A model generated the notes under the pieces. The model did no database searches and was not told the DNA's origin. It worked only from the letters and a program-made list of their open reading frames with translations. The position numbers were made by a program, and so were the translations under genes. A DNA stretch of 64,000 bases from Euptelea pleiosperma. Lineage: Eukaryota; Streptophyta; Magnoliopsida; Ranunculales; Eupteleaceae. Shown here one piece after another: positions 46,867 through 57,690 of this stretch. The DNA lies in the NCBI GenBank assembly GCA_035048495.1, contig CM068540.1, positions 10,276,829 to 10,340,828 on the forward strand, read 5' to 3'. Numbering within the stretch: position 1 is the first letter of the stretch; each line of letters begins with the position of its first letter.

Positions 46867-48227
46867 CGTGGTGGAAGAAGAGAAGAAGAAGGTGAAGGAG
46901 GAGACGGAGAGGGCGGTTCGTGACGTGGTGACCGAAGTTGCAGGCTGCAACTCCGGTAAGCAAACGTGAACAAGAAGTGGTGCTGCTCGTGGCAGCAAGC
47001 TCTGCTGCGCACAGGCGGAGGGGGGAAGCTTTAGATGAAGGAGAAGAAGAACGAGACAGCAGAAGAAGAAGAGAAGAAGGAGGCGGCCGAAGTTCTGCAA
47101 CTCCGGCCGGAATGAAGAAGAAGAAGAAGAAGAAGAAGAAGAAAGGGAAGGAAGAAGAGAAGGAGAACGTGGGGGATGGTTTTGGGAAGAGAAAGGAGAA
47201 GAAAGGAGGGGGATTAGGGTTCCAAAGAACCCTTCTCCTTCCCCTTTTAAAGCTCCCTAGTTTCCATTAATGGAAATTAGGGAATTTTGAAATAAAAAAA
47301 TAATTTTTTTTTTTAAGTAAAACACTACTTTTCTTTGGGGAATGTCCCCATTTAGTGGACCCCCTATTTTTTAAAATTTAATTAAAATTATTTTGAAATT
47401 CACGGGGTCCACTAACTGGTCGGACAGCGGGTCGATGATGATGGGCCCGGCTACTGGCCCACATGGATTGATGATGTCCATCGTCTCACAAGATGATGTG
47501 ACAGACAGTCTGATGGCGATCGGATGGATGGTGACTTGATTGGGACCCAGATTGGTAGATCGACGGATCTAGAGAGATCCAACAGTCCGATTGAAGATCC
47601 AACGGTCAGAAATCTAAGGGAGATGAGATAGAGCTGATGGGCAAGAGTTCTGGGGTTAGGTCAGTAGATTCGAGGACCGAGAGATGAAAAGAGAGAGAGA
47701 ATAAGGAGAGATGAGAGAGAAAGTATCAGAAAATGGAGATAAAAGTATTGGCAGAGGGTCTGGAACCCTGGTCTTCACTGTGACCATCCTCACGCTTCTC
47801 CAGTAGAGAAGACTATCATTCCTTGCTGACTCATGTGGCTTTAAACGCTTTGATCCGTCTCTTGGTCATTGGCTCTCCTATTCTCTTCGTTCTTTGGGCC
47901 AGCTTTTTGGTCCTCCTATTCAGCCCATAGTTGGCCCATATCTTCTAGTCATAGCATGTGGGTTCGCAAGTCTCGAGAATTGTCCCATCGGGGTTTCCTG
48001 CAACAGAAGAAGCGCGTAATGAGACTTTATCAGAATGACTCAATGTCTAGACTTCCGAAAATGTATTTAATGCATGCAAATATACCATTTCGTCCAGAAA
48101 AGTGTGTTCTACGCAACAAAAGAGACTTTTACGTAGAAAAATAGATAAATAGAGTATTTTAACGTAGGAGAGTGTGAAAACGCTTAGAAGATAACAGTGG
48201 AAAATACACACTTTTAAGCGAATATCA
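46867..48227 (-). repeat. Solo LTR S3 (minus strand), right part
   Basis: Continues S3 through the palindrome 46932-46956, GAA-rich runs, the imperfect U3 palindrome (47255-47282) and ends '...aagcgaatatca' (48227), followed by TTGCG (48228-48232). Confidence 0.92.
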
Positions 48228-48232
48228 TTGCG

Positions 48233-49056
48233 CCATCATCAACCTGAACCTACACGTGCACAACATGCAAGTCATCTCCCCCTCTCATGCTGGAGCACCT
48301 CTCCACACCAAGCACAATAATCCATGATTGCTCCACCAGACCATGCTCAACCGTCTCCTAGTGCCTCTTTCATGCTAACAAGATACAGATTCCTCTTCTC
48401 TTGGGCGATAGTGCAACACCTCCTCCTAGAGCCCGTGATCATCTTCATCCATTTGACAGAAGCACCACATACATCCTCTGGCCGATCTCCCCGAGCCGAA
48501 CCATTCACCGGACTGATCTGATCACCTCTAATAAGTCTCAAGAGATCCCCAGGCTGATCGCCTTTTTGCACCGCCGACTCCGTTCGGTGAATGCAAGAGG
48601 GTGAGTTTTTCTCTCACCTCTACCTTGTCGGTCGGTAAACGATCGAGGTGTGAAAAATCTCTCTCTACCTTCTTCCTCTCTCTCTAAAATCTCTTTTTAC
48701 ATGCTTTCTAGAATAGATTTACCGCTTTATTTATTTCTGTCATTTATTTCATGTAAGCAACAGTTTAATTAATGCAATTTGATTTTAATGATTTTAGTCT
48801 TCTCTGGATCTTATTTGGATGTGTTTTAAATCGACTCGCCCTTCTCATCTCTTCCATCATTCTCCTTTTTCTCTTGTATATTATCTGTCATCTTATGTTC
48901 TTATTTGTGCTAATCCGACTAATCCCGAGCGCGGATCGACATCCGACACGAATCCCTATACAAATCTGTCAATTTTGCAGGATAATCAGATAAAAATTAC
49001 AAATGTGTTGAAGTTAGGGTTTCCGTAATCAACGACGCGGAAAAATCCTACTTTCA
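48233..49056 (+). repeat. Solo LTR S2 (+), right part
   Basis: Resumes S2 U5 and ends with the conserved terminus 'cctactttca' at 49056, followed by GTAAC (49057-49061). Confidence 0.92.
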
Positions 49057-49675
49057 GTAACCCATCTCTTACCAGCAGAAAAGGGCATCGCCTCCATCAT
49101 CACAATCGGCAGGTGCTACAACCCATCTATTACCGCCATCCTCCCTTCCACAAGAAGGTTGCTGGAGTTGGAACCGGCAGGTGAGCTTTTCTTTCTAGGA
49201 TATTTTCTCTCTCTTTAGTCTCTCTCTCTAGATCTCCTTCACTCCCTTTCTCTCTCTAGAATAGTGCTTTCTTTCTCTCTATTAGATTATTTTAATTGCT
49301 TTTTTTTGTCTTTCATTCAAGCAATGTAAGCAATTTTTATTTCAAATAATAAAATAGTTTCTTTGTTGGGCAATTTGTTATCGTTGATCATTCTATATGA
49401 TTTTTGATAAATTTTCTCTCTAAGAAAATTAGTTTCTAAATCTCGTGATCATCACTCTCACCCCTCCATCCTTTTATTTTTAGCAATTTCTGAGAAAAAG
49501 CCGCTATTTCATGTTCTTGAATTATGCGAACTAACCCCGAGTGTAGATCGACATCCAACATACTTCCACTATGCAAAGAATCACTTAATTTTGCAGAATA
49601 AAATTGGATCAAATTACAAATGTGTTGATTCTAGAGTTTTTCCGAATCCAACGACATGGAAAAACCCTACTTTCA
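49057..49675 (+). repeat. LTR 3'-end remnant, probably the 3' LTR of element O
   Basis: CT-rich U5-like sequence, then diverged copies of the family terminus ('gtgtagatcgacatccaacat', 'ccgaatccaacgacatgg', 'ccctactttca' ending at 49675). The LTR start and the end of O's 3' region are missing, so a deletion joined O internal sequence to this U5 before S2 inserted. Assignment to O is by position and divergence. Confidence 0.65.
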
Positions 49676-50070
49676 ATTGCTCTTCAAATGGACACTCTAA
49701 TAAATAAACCTTTTCTTATCTCTCTTGAAAGATAGAGTCACTTTGTATCTCTATGTGTATTTAGAGAAGGTATAGAAGGGTTGTATTTATAGAATTCGTG
49801 ACCCTAAGTAGTGTAGGATGTGGGAGAGTGGAACCAAGAATTTTGGATCTGTAAAAGACTAAGATCATGCTAAGTCCAATCGATTGTACTCTGGGTCCAA
49901 TCACTTAGGTATAAGTGTCCAATCAATTGGCCTCAATAAGTTTCCTATTTCGTAGGCTCCAATCGATTACACAAGGGTCTCCAATCGATTGGCCTCGAAT
50001 AAGTTTCTGTCCTGAAGGCTCTAATCAATTTCACAGAGTCTCCAATCAAGGAGAAAGTTTTCAAATATCC
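49676..50070 (+). repeat. Copia-LTR-like fragment with CAATCGATTG motifs
   Basis: Aligns with 57107-57300 ('gctcttcaaa-tgga', TATA-like 'tgtatttatag' at 49782). It carries about seven TCCAAT(C/A)(G/A)ATT repeats between 49876 and 50050. CAATCGATTG-rich LTRs are a feature I associate with SIRE-type Ty1/copia elements; the assignment is tentative. Confidence 0.5.
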
Positions 50071-50074
50071 GAAT

Positions 50075-50450
50075 CTTTCCGTTTTCGTCATCTTCATTCC
50101 TTTTCGCACTCCCATCAACCGAGCGGCAATGACGCCATTTAAAAATAAGGTTTTTTTGCGTTGTTGTGTACGAAAACCCTAATTCAATAATATTTATAAA
50201 ATTCGATTATCTGCAAAATATAAACTTATATAGCAGTACGTGTTGGATGTCGATCCGCACTCGATATGAGTTAGCGTAATAAGGAATTAAAACTGACAAA
50301 TAATATATAGAGAAAAATGAGAATGGTGGGATAGATGAAAAGGGTGAGTCGATTTAAAAACATCTTTAAATTAAGATCCAGAGAACAAAAAGTTAACAAA
50401 AATCAAATTTCATTAATCATCAAAGAGTGCGTACATCTATTTAACAAAAC
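50075..50450 (-). mobile_element. Antisense Athila-like remnant: leader edge, PBS and LTR end
   Basis: Antisense 'cgcactccc...ccgagcggcaatgacgcca' (PBS about 50118-50137) followed by a diverged LTR end ('aaggtttttttgcgttgttg', 'ggatgtcgatccgcactcg'). Homology fades around 50400-50450. Old and truncated. Confidence 0.7.
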
Positions 50451-50648
50451 AGGATGGTTGTCATGTCTGTAAGTAGTGGCTGAGATCCACTACACACGGA
50501 CGACCGTGATCTGTTTGTTCAAATAGTCATTTGGCGCTCAATTTTGGCACTTTCTTTTTGGCTCACCAAATCACTCATCTCTGTCGTCAAAGCAGTCCTA
50601 CTCGGCTACTCCTCACCATTTACGCCATTTTCACACCTGCAAAGAGCA

Positions 50649-50680
<32 letters not shown>

Positions 50681-52009
50681 CCCCGCTGGAAACCAACATT
50701 AAGGTTGGTTATATTACTTTGATTAGGGGGTTTTACGATTTGAGGGCATGGTTGGCATTTTTGGGGATTTTATGGTTTGGTTCAACGCTCTTTCCTCTCG
50801 CATGTCTCTCGTGAAGGCTTCTCTCTCTCACAAATCGTCCACTCTCTTGAAGGCCTCTCTCTGTCTCTCTCACACTCACTCACGAAGAAGAAGATAATGT
50901 CCTCACTCACCGTCACACCCCCGCACCTTCCTCAATCCAAGGTATGAGCTCTCCTCATTTTTTTTTTTGCATTTTTGACCTCCTCCTTACTCTCTGCTTC
51001 TCTGAGTTTATCTATTTGGACGAAAATCACTTTACCCCGAAAGAGTTCCCCTCATTTTCATGTTCTCTTCCCCGATTATCTAGACGAAAATCATTTTAAT
51101 GTAAGCCCTAGACCATCTGCTAGGTTTTTTTCTCCCTCCGTTGAGGGTATTTTCAATTCTCAGGGAGGGTGTGGTTCCATTTGTGTTCACCGTGGGTTCC
51201 CTCTTATGATGACCCCGTTTCTAGGTTTGGGGAGCTCGATTCTTTCCACAAATTCTGGTTGTTAATCTAGAGGTTCGATTTTTTTTCTCATTTTTATCAG
51301 ATTCATTTTTATTTGGGTTTCTACGATTTCATATTGGTGTTTTGACTCTTGGGTTCCTAAAAACAAAAAACATAAATACCTTCTATGAAAAGGAATTTTA
51401 CAGTTAGGTTAAGGGTCAGGGTTTTACATCTCTCCATTATGAGAATTTAGGTATGTTTTTTTTTCCTTCTGTTTTGGTGGACGTCCTAACAAAGTGATTG
51501 AAAACCCTTTTCAGATCCTGTAGCTTTCTTAGGTGTGTTTCTTCTTTAGGTATCGGTTGAAACCCAAGGGTTCGCGTGATCTGAGTTGATTATGTTAGCT
51601 CCATTTTGTAGCCAGGTGGTAGATTTTAAATGTTGGACCTTTGTTTTCTTTTTCTGATGCTTAAGATTTTTTTCATTTTTGCTTACGTTGTTTGCATGAT
51701 TATTGATTTGTGATGTTTACAAGAAGTATTGGTTTATGGGTACTTATGACTATTTGTGTACTTTTGTGCCATTTGTGTATTTTTCTTCTCAATTCCATTC
51801 TCTGTTTCGATACTCTTAAGATAATTTTTTTTAATATTTCATAGTTGTGATTTGCAAATATCACCTATTTGTTGTCTATTATTTCTTTGTGTTTAATCTT
51901 CTCTATTTCCATTAGCATGTACACCAATAATTCGAATCCAAATCCCCAGTATTTTGTTCACTTTTTTGGAGTTACATGGATTTTTGGAGATAAACAGGGA
52001 AAATAGGAG
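50451..52009. other. Low-copy-looking sequence, no confident gene
   Basis: Unlike its surroundings, this stretch matches none of the repeats in the window. It has a CT microsatellite (50655-50680) and a CT-rich 5'-UTR-like stretch (50800-50900). A short ATG frame from 50897 ends at AAG/GTATGA (50941), resembling a first exon and splice donor, and is followed by T-rich intron-like sequence. It may be the 5' part of the decayed demethylase gene downstream or another fragment; no protein family is recognised. Confidence 0.35.
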
Positions 52010-52622
52010 GAATTGTCCTTGATATGCCATCAATGTTAGAGCCTTAGAGGAACGATAAAGGAATGGTTGCCCCGTGCAAGAACTATAACAGGAAATGATA
52101 GTGTGCTGTGTATACAACGAAGGTAAAAGTCACCCCATCCCTCACTTGATAGTATTGCAATTTTAATTTTTTGTTTCTTAATAATGATAAGAGGTATCGG
52201 CACATCAGTTCTATTAGATGTTCACTGGATGCAAATTGGTGTGTTTTTTTTTGTCCATGATGATATTATTAAAGGAAATTTTAGATAACCTAATATAGTA
52301 GAATTTGATGGATATTATTATGATCAGTTAATTTATGTAGCATCGACCCAATCAATATGAATGATTGGCTTAAAATTAGTGCTAATACATTTGAGTTTCT
52401 TTTAAAGTTTCCCCAGCTATGATTTCCCTTCTCTAGAGTAATAACTATTTAGTATTAATTTATGTTCAGTCTGTGGTTGTATTTCTATTGTTCAATTCTT
52501 TTCTCTATATCATTGAATATAGGTATTCTCAGATGTCAGTGGGGGCAATTGTAGAGGCTTGCATTATTTGTTGTGGAAATTGCAATTGTAAATCATGTTT
52601 GCGTTCAAGTGGAAGATCTAAG
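52010..52622 (+). pseudogene. Remnant exons of a KDM3/IBM1-type JmjC histone demethylase zinc finger
   Basis: Two exon-like blocks. The first (about 52010-52122) reads SLICHQC, then after a frame break RNDKG.V..CKNYNRK, with two stop codons where the family has further Cys-rich residues; it ends at a GTAAAA donor (52123). The second (about 52523-52622) starts after an AG and reads YSQMSVGAIVEACIICCGNC followed by NCKSCLRSSGRSK, ending at AAG/GTTGG. In plant KDM3-type demethylases (IBM1/JMJ25 group) the same order occurs: CHQC, RNDKG..V.C..C.RKRYC, WYPQMSEEAIAEACP.C.GNCNCK.CLR, with an intron between the blocks. The JmjC catalytic domain is not in the window. Stops and a frameshift make it non-functional. 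Recognition is from family motifs recalled, not a search. Confidence 0.7.
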
Positions 52623-53145
52623 GTTGGTTTTGGAAGTGAACATCATTTCTTTCTCTATTAATCTCAACATTTGACCTCCCATAGGAGTACATGTACTAAA
52701 TGGTTTCTTTTAAACATCAGAAGCACTTGGCCGTTTAGTTCTTATTTATCGGTGTGCTTCATTGGGATTGATATTCATATGCCTCTAACAAAGGAATTAT
52801 TTTTTTCCAAAAATTGCCATGTTGTATGTATAAATTCAGTGTACTTTATTAGGTGTTATTTATATGTATGGGTGCAATAAGGGAAGTCAAAAAAGAGACA
52901 AGAGAAAGTAATTTTCTAGCTTTGGGTTTGGGGAAATAATCAGCTCATTGTTATCTAGCTTAACATGGGTGCGCACATTATGATGTGATTTTTTGTGGGT
53001 GGGTGGATGTGGTGGTGTCTTTGGTAGTGGTGAGTTGGTAGTACAGTTGTGGTGGTGTTCCCCAGCCCATGGATGCATCATTCTTTAATCAAAATGGTAG
53101 TGGTCCTTGAATTTATTTGTGGACACTTTGTCGGGGAGTGCCATT
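52623..53145 (+). other. Sequence after the demethylase remnant; possible next exon trace
   Basis: An AG at about 52691 is followed by a short stretch (CTKWFLLNIRSTWPF) that only weakly resembles the segment following CLRS in KDM3 proteins. Otherwise AT-rich with no recognisable feature. Solo LTR S5 interrupts it at 53145. Confidence 0.25.
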
Positions 53146-55820
53146 TGATATTCGCTTAAAAGTATGTATTTTCCACTGTTATCTTCTAAGCGTTTTCGCA
53201 CTCTCCTACATTAAAATGCTCTATTTATCTACTTTTCTACGTAAGAGTCTCTTTTGTTGCGTAGAACACACTTTTCTGGACGAAATGGTATATTTGCATG
53301 CATTAAACACATTTTCGGAAGTCTAGACATTTAGTCGTTCTGATAACGTCTCATTACGCACTTCTTCTGTCGCAAGAAACCCCGATGGGACAATTCTCGA
53401 GACTTGCGAGCCCACATCGATCAGGAAAGCCCATTATCAAAGCTTAAAGAGCCCACATGCTATGACTAGAAGATATGGGCCAAATATGAGCTGAATAAAA
53501 GGACCAAAAAGCCAGCCCAAAGAACGAAGAGAACAGGAGAGCCAATGACCAAGAGACGGACCAAAGCGTTTAAAGCCACATGAGTCGGCAAAGAATGATA
53601 GTCTACTCTACTAGAGAAGTGTGAGGATGGCCACAGTGAAGACCAAGGTTCCAGACCCTCTGCTAATACTTTTATCTCCATTTTCTGATATTTTCTCTCT
53701 CATCTCTCCTTATTCTCTCTCTCTTCATCTCTCGATCCTCGAATCTACTGACCTAACCCCAGAACTCCTGCCCATTGGCTCTGTCTCATCTCCCTTAGCT
53801 TTTTGACTGTTGGATCTTCAATCGGACCGTTGGATCTTCCATTGGACCGTTGGATCTCTCTAGATCTGTCGATCTACCAATCTGGGTCCCAATCAAGTCA
53901 CGATCCATCCGATCGCCATCAGACTGTCTGTCACATCATCTTGTGAGACGATGGACATCATCAATCCATGTGGGCCAGTAGCCGGGCCCATCATCATCAA
54001 CCCGCTGTCCGACCAGTTAGTGGACCCCGTGAATTTCAAAATAATTTTAATTAAATTTTAAAAAATGGGGGGTCCACTAAATGGGGAAATTTCCTAAAGA
54101 AAAGTAGTGTTTTACTTAATAAAAAAAAAAAATTTATTTTTTTCTTATTTTTTTATTTTCAAAAAATACCCTATTTCCATTAAAGGAAATAGGGAGCTTT
54201 ATAAGAGGAAGGAGAAGGGTTCGTTTGAACCCTAATCCCCCTCTAATCCCTTCCATTCTCTCCCCCAACTCGTTTGCCCCTTCTTCCCCTCAGTTTTAGG
54301 CCGTTTTCCTCCATTTTCTCCTCTCAATCTTCTTCATCTTCTTCATCTCTATCACTGGAGTTGCAGCCTACAACTCCGGCCAGCAACACCTCCTTCTTTC
54401 CCAGCTCGCCCCCCTTCTCTTCTCTCTTTCCTCTCCTCTCTAAACTCCTATCTCACTACCGATCTACAACTTGAGAAGTTGTAGATCTGCAACTCTTGTT
54501 GCCGCCCACGGGTTGCAGCCCGGAATGCACCACCGCCTGCTGCTCCCTTCCACCACCGTTAGCCACCAGCTTTCAACGCCGTACACCATCTCCAAAAGCC
54601 ACGATAGCGCCAGTAGGTGGCTCCTCAACCCAGCCTCCCTCCATCCATATCTCCAGCATCTCCATAGACTGGTTTCCTCCATGGTCTTCACCGAAATCCT
54701 CACCAGTAGTAGAAACGAGATCGTGATCTTCTCCACGTCGTCTGAAATGGTGCCTTCATCACTTCAACTCGAGTCCTCCACCGGTGACCCCTTGCTGCAA
54801 CACCGTTTCCACTCCTAACGAACCAGATCTGATTCGTGGTCTTCAACTAGTTGTTGGGCGTCACCCCCATCACCGCTGCTGCCCTCTACAACCACCGCCC
54901 AGCACCGCCTCCTCCTTCTTCAACGGCAACGGAACCAAAAGGAAAAGAGAAAAAGAAAGAAGAGAAGAAGAAGGGTGAAGGAGGAGAGGTCATACCTTCT
55001 CCTTCTTGCACTAGCAGAAACCGCCCCTTGTGCTGCTCCCATTTTGCAGCACCAACCAACACCGAGCCTGCACATCTCAGTCCCCTCTCACCGCCACCAG
55101 CAACTCCAGCCTAGGCAATGACCTTGCTACTTCCATTCTCATGGGAGGCACATTCTAACGGACTATCTCCCAAGTCTCAAGAGAAACCCAATCGTTCTCT
55201 TTGCTGCCCAAGGTGCTCCACCATAACTTCACATCACCACCGTTGCACCATCCTAACCTTCCTCCTTGGGCCATATTCCATTGCTGGATTGTGCTTCTTG
55301 CATAGGGTTGCGCTCCTCTTCACTTGGCCGATTCCTAGGTAGTTCATGGTGAGTCGCTCTCTAAATCTCTTTATTACTTTCTCTCTAACTTTCTCTCTCT
55401 TTATTACTCTCTCTCTCTAGGTTTTGCTTGTTTTCTAAGTTAATATTTTATTCGCTTTCTAGTTTAATTCTGTGACATCCATCTTGTAATCTACAGAATT
55501 TTTAATGAATAAATTCCCTTTTTCATCTTTGTATGTCTTCTTTCTCTTTCATTTATGTTAATTAATTAAAAATTTCTCCAAAATGACTATTTTAATGTTT
55601 GATCACCATTCTCAGCCATCATGTTCTTTAGTAGCATTTTCTGATAAAAATTTGTCATTTTATGTTCTTGATTGCGCTAACTAATCCCGAATGCGGATCG
55701 ACATCCGACACAAGCCACTGTGCAAAATTGCTCATTCTACAAGTTAAAAGTCTCGGATAATTACAAATTGTGTTGAAGTTAGAGTTTCCGATTCGACGAC
55801 ACGGAAAAACCCTACTTTCA
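53146..55820 (+). repeat. Solo LTR S5 (+)
   Basis: A 2,675-bp complete LTR with duplication CCATT (53141-53145 and 55821-55825). U3 repeats about 53810-53870, palindrome with one mismatch 54169-54194, TATA-like TTTATAAG, R-region hairpin CTGGAGTTGCA.. near 54355-54379, conserved end 'cctactttca'. Confidence 0.95.
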
Positions 55821-55825
55821 CCATT

Positions 55826-56579
55826 GGCACGGGTAACAACTAGTAAATTAAAATAACAGAAACAAAAAAAGCATGTAAAGGGTTGAGAGATGAAGGGGTA
55901 AGGGAAAAAAACATTCATTGAGATCTCGGAGCTAAGACACTACCGATCAAGAAGAGGATCGTCCTAGATTTCGATGAATGCTTCAATCAAGATAAGGGTT
56001 TTGATAGAGAAGCATCCCATGATCCTCGGAGCTAAAGCGCTACCGATCAAGAAGAGGATCGTCCAAATTTCATGGAATGCTGCTCTATCGTGATAATTCA
56101 CATCGGATCTTATAGTAAATACACCTAATAATGAAACCTGAAACTTTTTCAAACTTCTATTATTATTTTTATGGTTTGATATCATGCTTGAGTATGTATG
56201 TTTAATTTGGTTTCATTCTGACAACTTTCAAAAACCTGCTATTTTTGAAACTCGCTCTTTAGGGCAAAATTTCTGCTAAGAATAATGAACTATAACGTGC
56301 ATGGGACTTTTTCTTGCCGCAACTAACATTCTAGAACTTTTATAAAAAAAATATTTTGTAGGCCCGAGACACCAAAAATATTCCTATTTTATCCTTACCA
56401 TCTTACATGTAAAATTTGGAACCTTTTCTAAAACATGAAGACCCTAACGGGAGATTTCGGGAGATTTTGACAAAAATAGTATTTTCGTAATTTTTTGAAC
56501 TTTCTTATAATTCTTATATTTTTAAAAATAATATTTAATTATATTTTATTTATTTAATAGGAGTGTGGGACCTGCAAAT
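55826..56579. other. Unassigned sequence with a 44-bp direct duplication
   Basis: Two copies of a 44-bp block ('ctcggagctaa..c.ctaccgatcaagaagaggatcgtcc') start at 55922 and 56021, 99 bp apart. The rest (56100-56579) is AT-rich and shows no gene or known repeat to me. Confidence 0.5.
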
Positions 56580-56905
56580 CCCTTTTCGGGTCATTGTAGT
56601 ACTGCTTGACTCAAAGAGAACATGTAACACTTTAAAAGATGACATCCTTTACAAAAAGACTTAACGGAAGTTTCAGCTAATCATAGGTCAGGTCATTTTC
56701 AAAAAATGTTTTAGAAAATCATTGGAAACCATCCAAAAACACCATGCTTTCTCTCTTTCTCTTTTCTCTCTTTTTTTCTATCAAAATGAAAACATGAGTT
56801 TTGGTAAAAACCCACCCTCAACTAAAATATAGCACCATCCTCGGTGCTCATGACCGGGACATAAAATGATGAAAAATTAGTAATGATGATGTAAAAGTTC
56901 AGGGT
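56580..56905 (-). mobile_element. Antisense fragment of Athila-family 3' region
   Basis: Reverse complement of 34330-34610: matches include the 'catgaccgggacataaaatgatg' block, the AGCACC/GGTGCT hairpin with one mismatch (about 56831-56849), the C-rich complement of the G-rich run, and a diverged 'aaacatgag..ttggtaaa'. Flanks are unrelated, so it is a truncated relic. Confidence 0.7.
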
Positions 56906-57690
56906 TCAGCACTCCCGCCTTTGTAGAAGGTGAAGGATTCAGTACACCCTGAACCCCAAGTTGCTTAAAAGGTGTTTGAGTCACACTGGTACTCTCAGGC
57001 TTACTAAGTTAAGTATAGAATTGGAAAACCTAGGCTGAGTAAAGATCAAGCTCTTGGCTTTGATCAAGAAGAGAACAAGCTCACAAGATGTGAATGAAAA
57101 CAAGCTTCTTGCTCTTCAAAATGGATACTCTACTAAATATAGCCTTTGCTTCTCTCTCTTGAAGAGTGAGTCACTCTGTGTCCCTGTATGTGTTTAGAGA
57201 AGGCATAGAGGGGTTATATTTATAGAATACCAAGACCCTGAGTTGTGTGGAATGTGGGATAATTGTACCATGAATTTCGGATCTAATAAAATCAATTCTG
57301 TTCAAAGTCCAATCGATTATACACTTGGTCTAATCGATTGGGCCATGTCCAATCGATTGGGGACAAGTGTCCAATCGATTGGGCTCAATAAGTTTTCTAT
57401 TCTGAAGGCACCAATCGATTGCACAGGGTTCTCCAATCGATTTGACATTTATAACTTTCTGTCTCGAAGGCTCCATTCAATTAATCAGAGTCTCCAATCG
57501 ATTTGCCATTTATAACTTTCTATCCCAAAGACTCCAATCGATTTGACTCAGAAAGATTTCTGTCCCGTAGTCTCCAATCAATTACACAGTGTCTCCAATC
57601 GATTGGGCCCAATTATGTTTCTGCCTCGTAGTGTCCAATCGATTACACAGTGTCTCCAATCGATTGGGCTATGTCCAATCGATTGGGGAC
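56906..57690 (+). repeat. Copia-LTR-like segment with 14 CAATCGATTG-type repeats
   Basis: A TATA-like TATATTTATAGA (about 57215) is followed by 14 copies of a TCCAATCGATT(G/T/A) motif between 57308 and 57688, spaced irregularly (about 15-60 bp). The core CAATCGATTG is a 10-bp palindrome. Element D is inserted after 57690 (left 5-mer GGGAC, no right partner found). Confidence 0.6.

Noticed and set aside
57308..57688. CAATCGATTG repeats as a CRISPR array
   Set aside because: Repeats are short, spacing is irregular and the context is a plant retrotransposon LTR.
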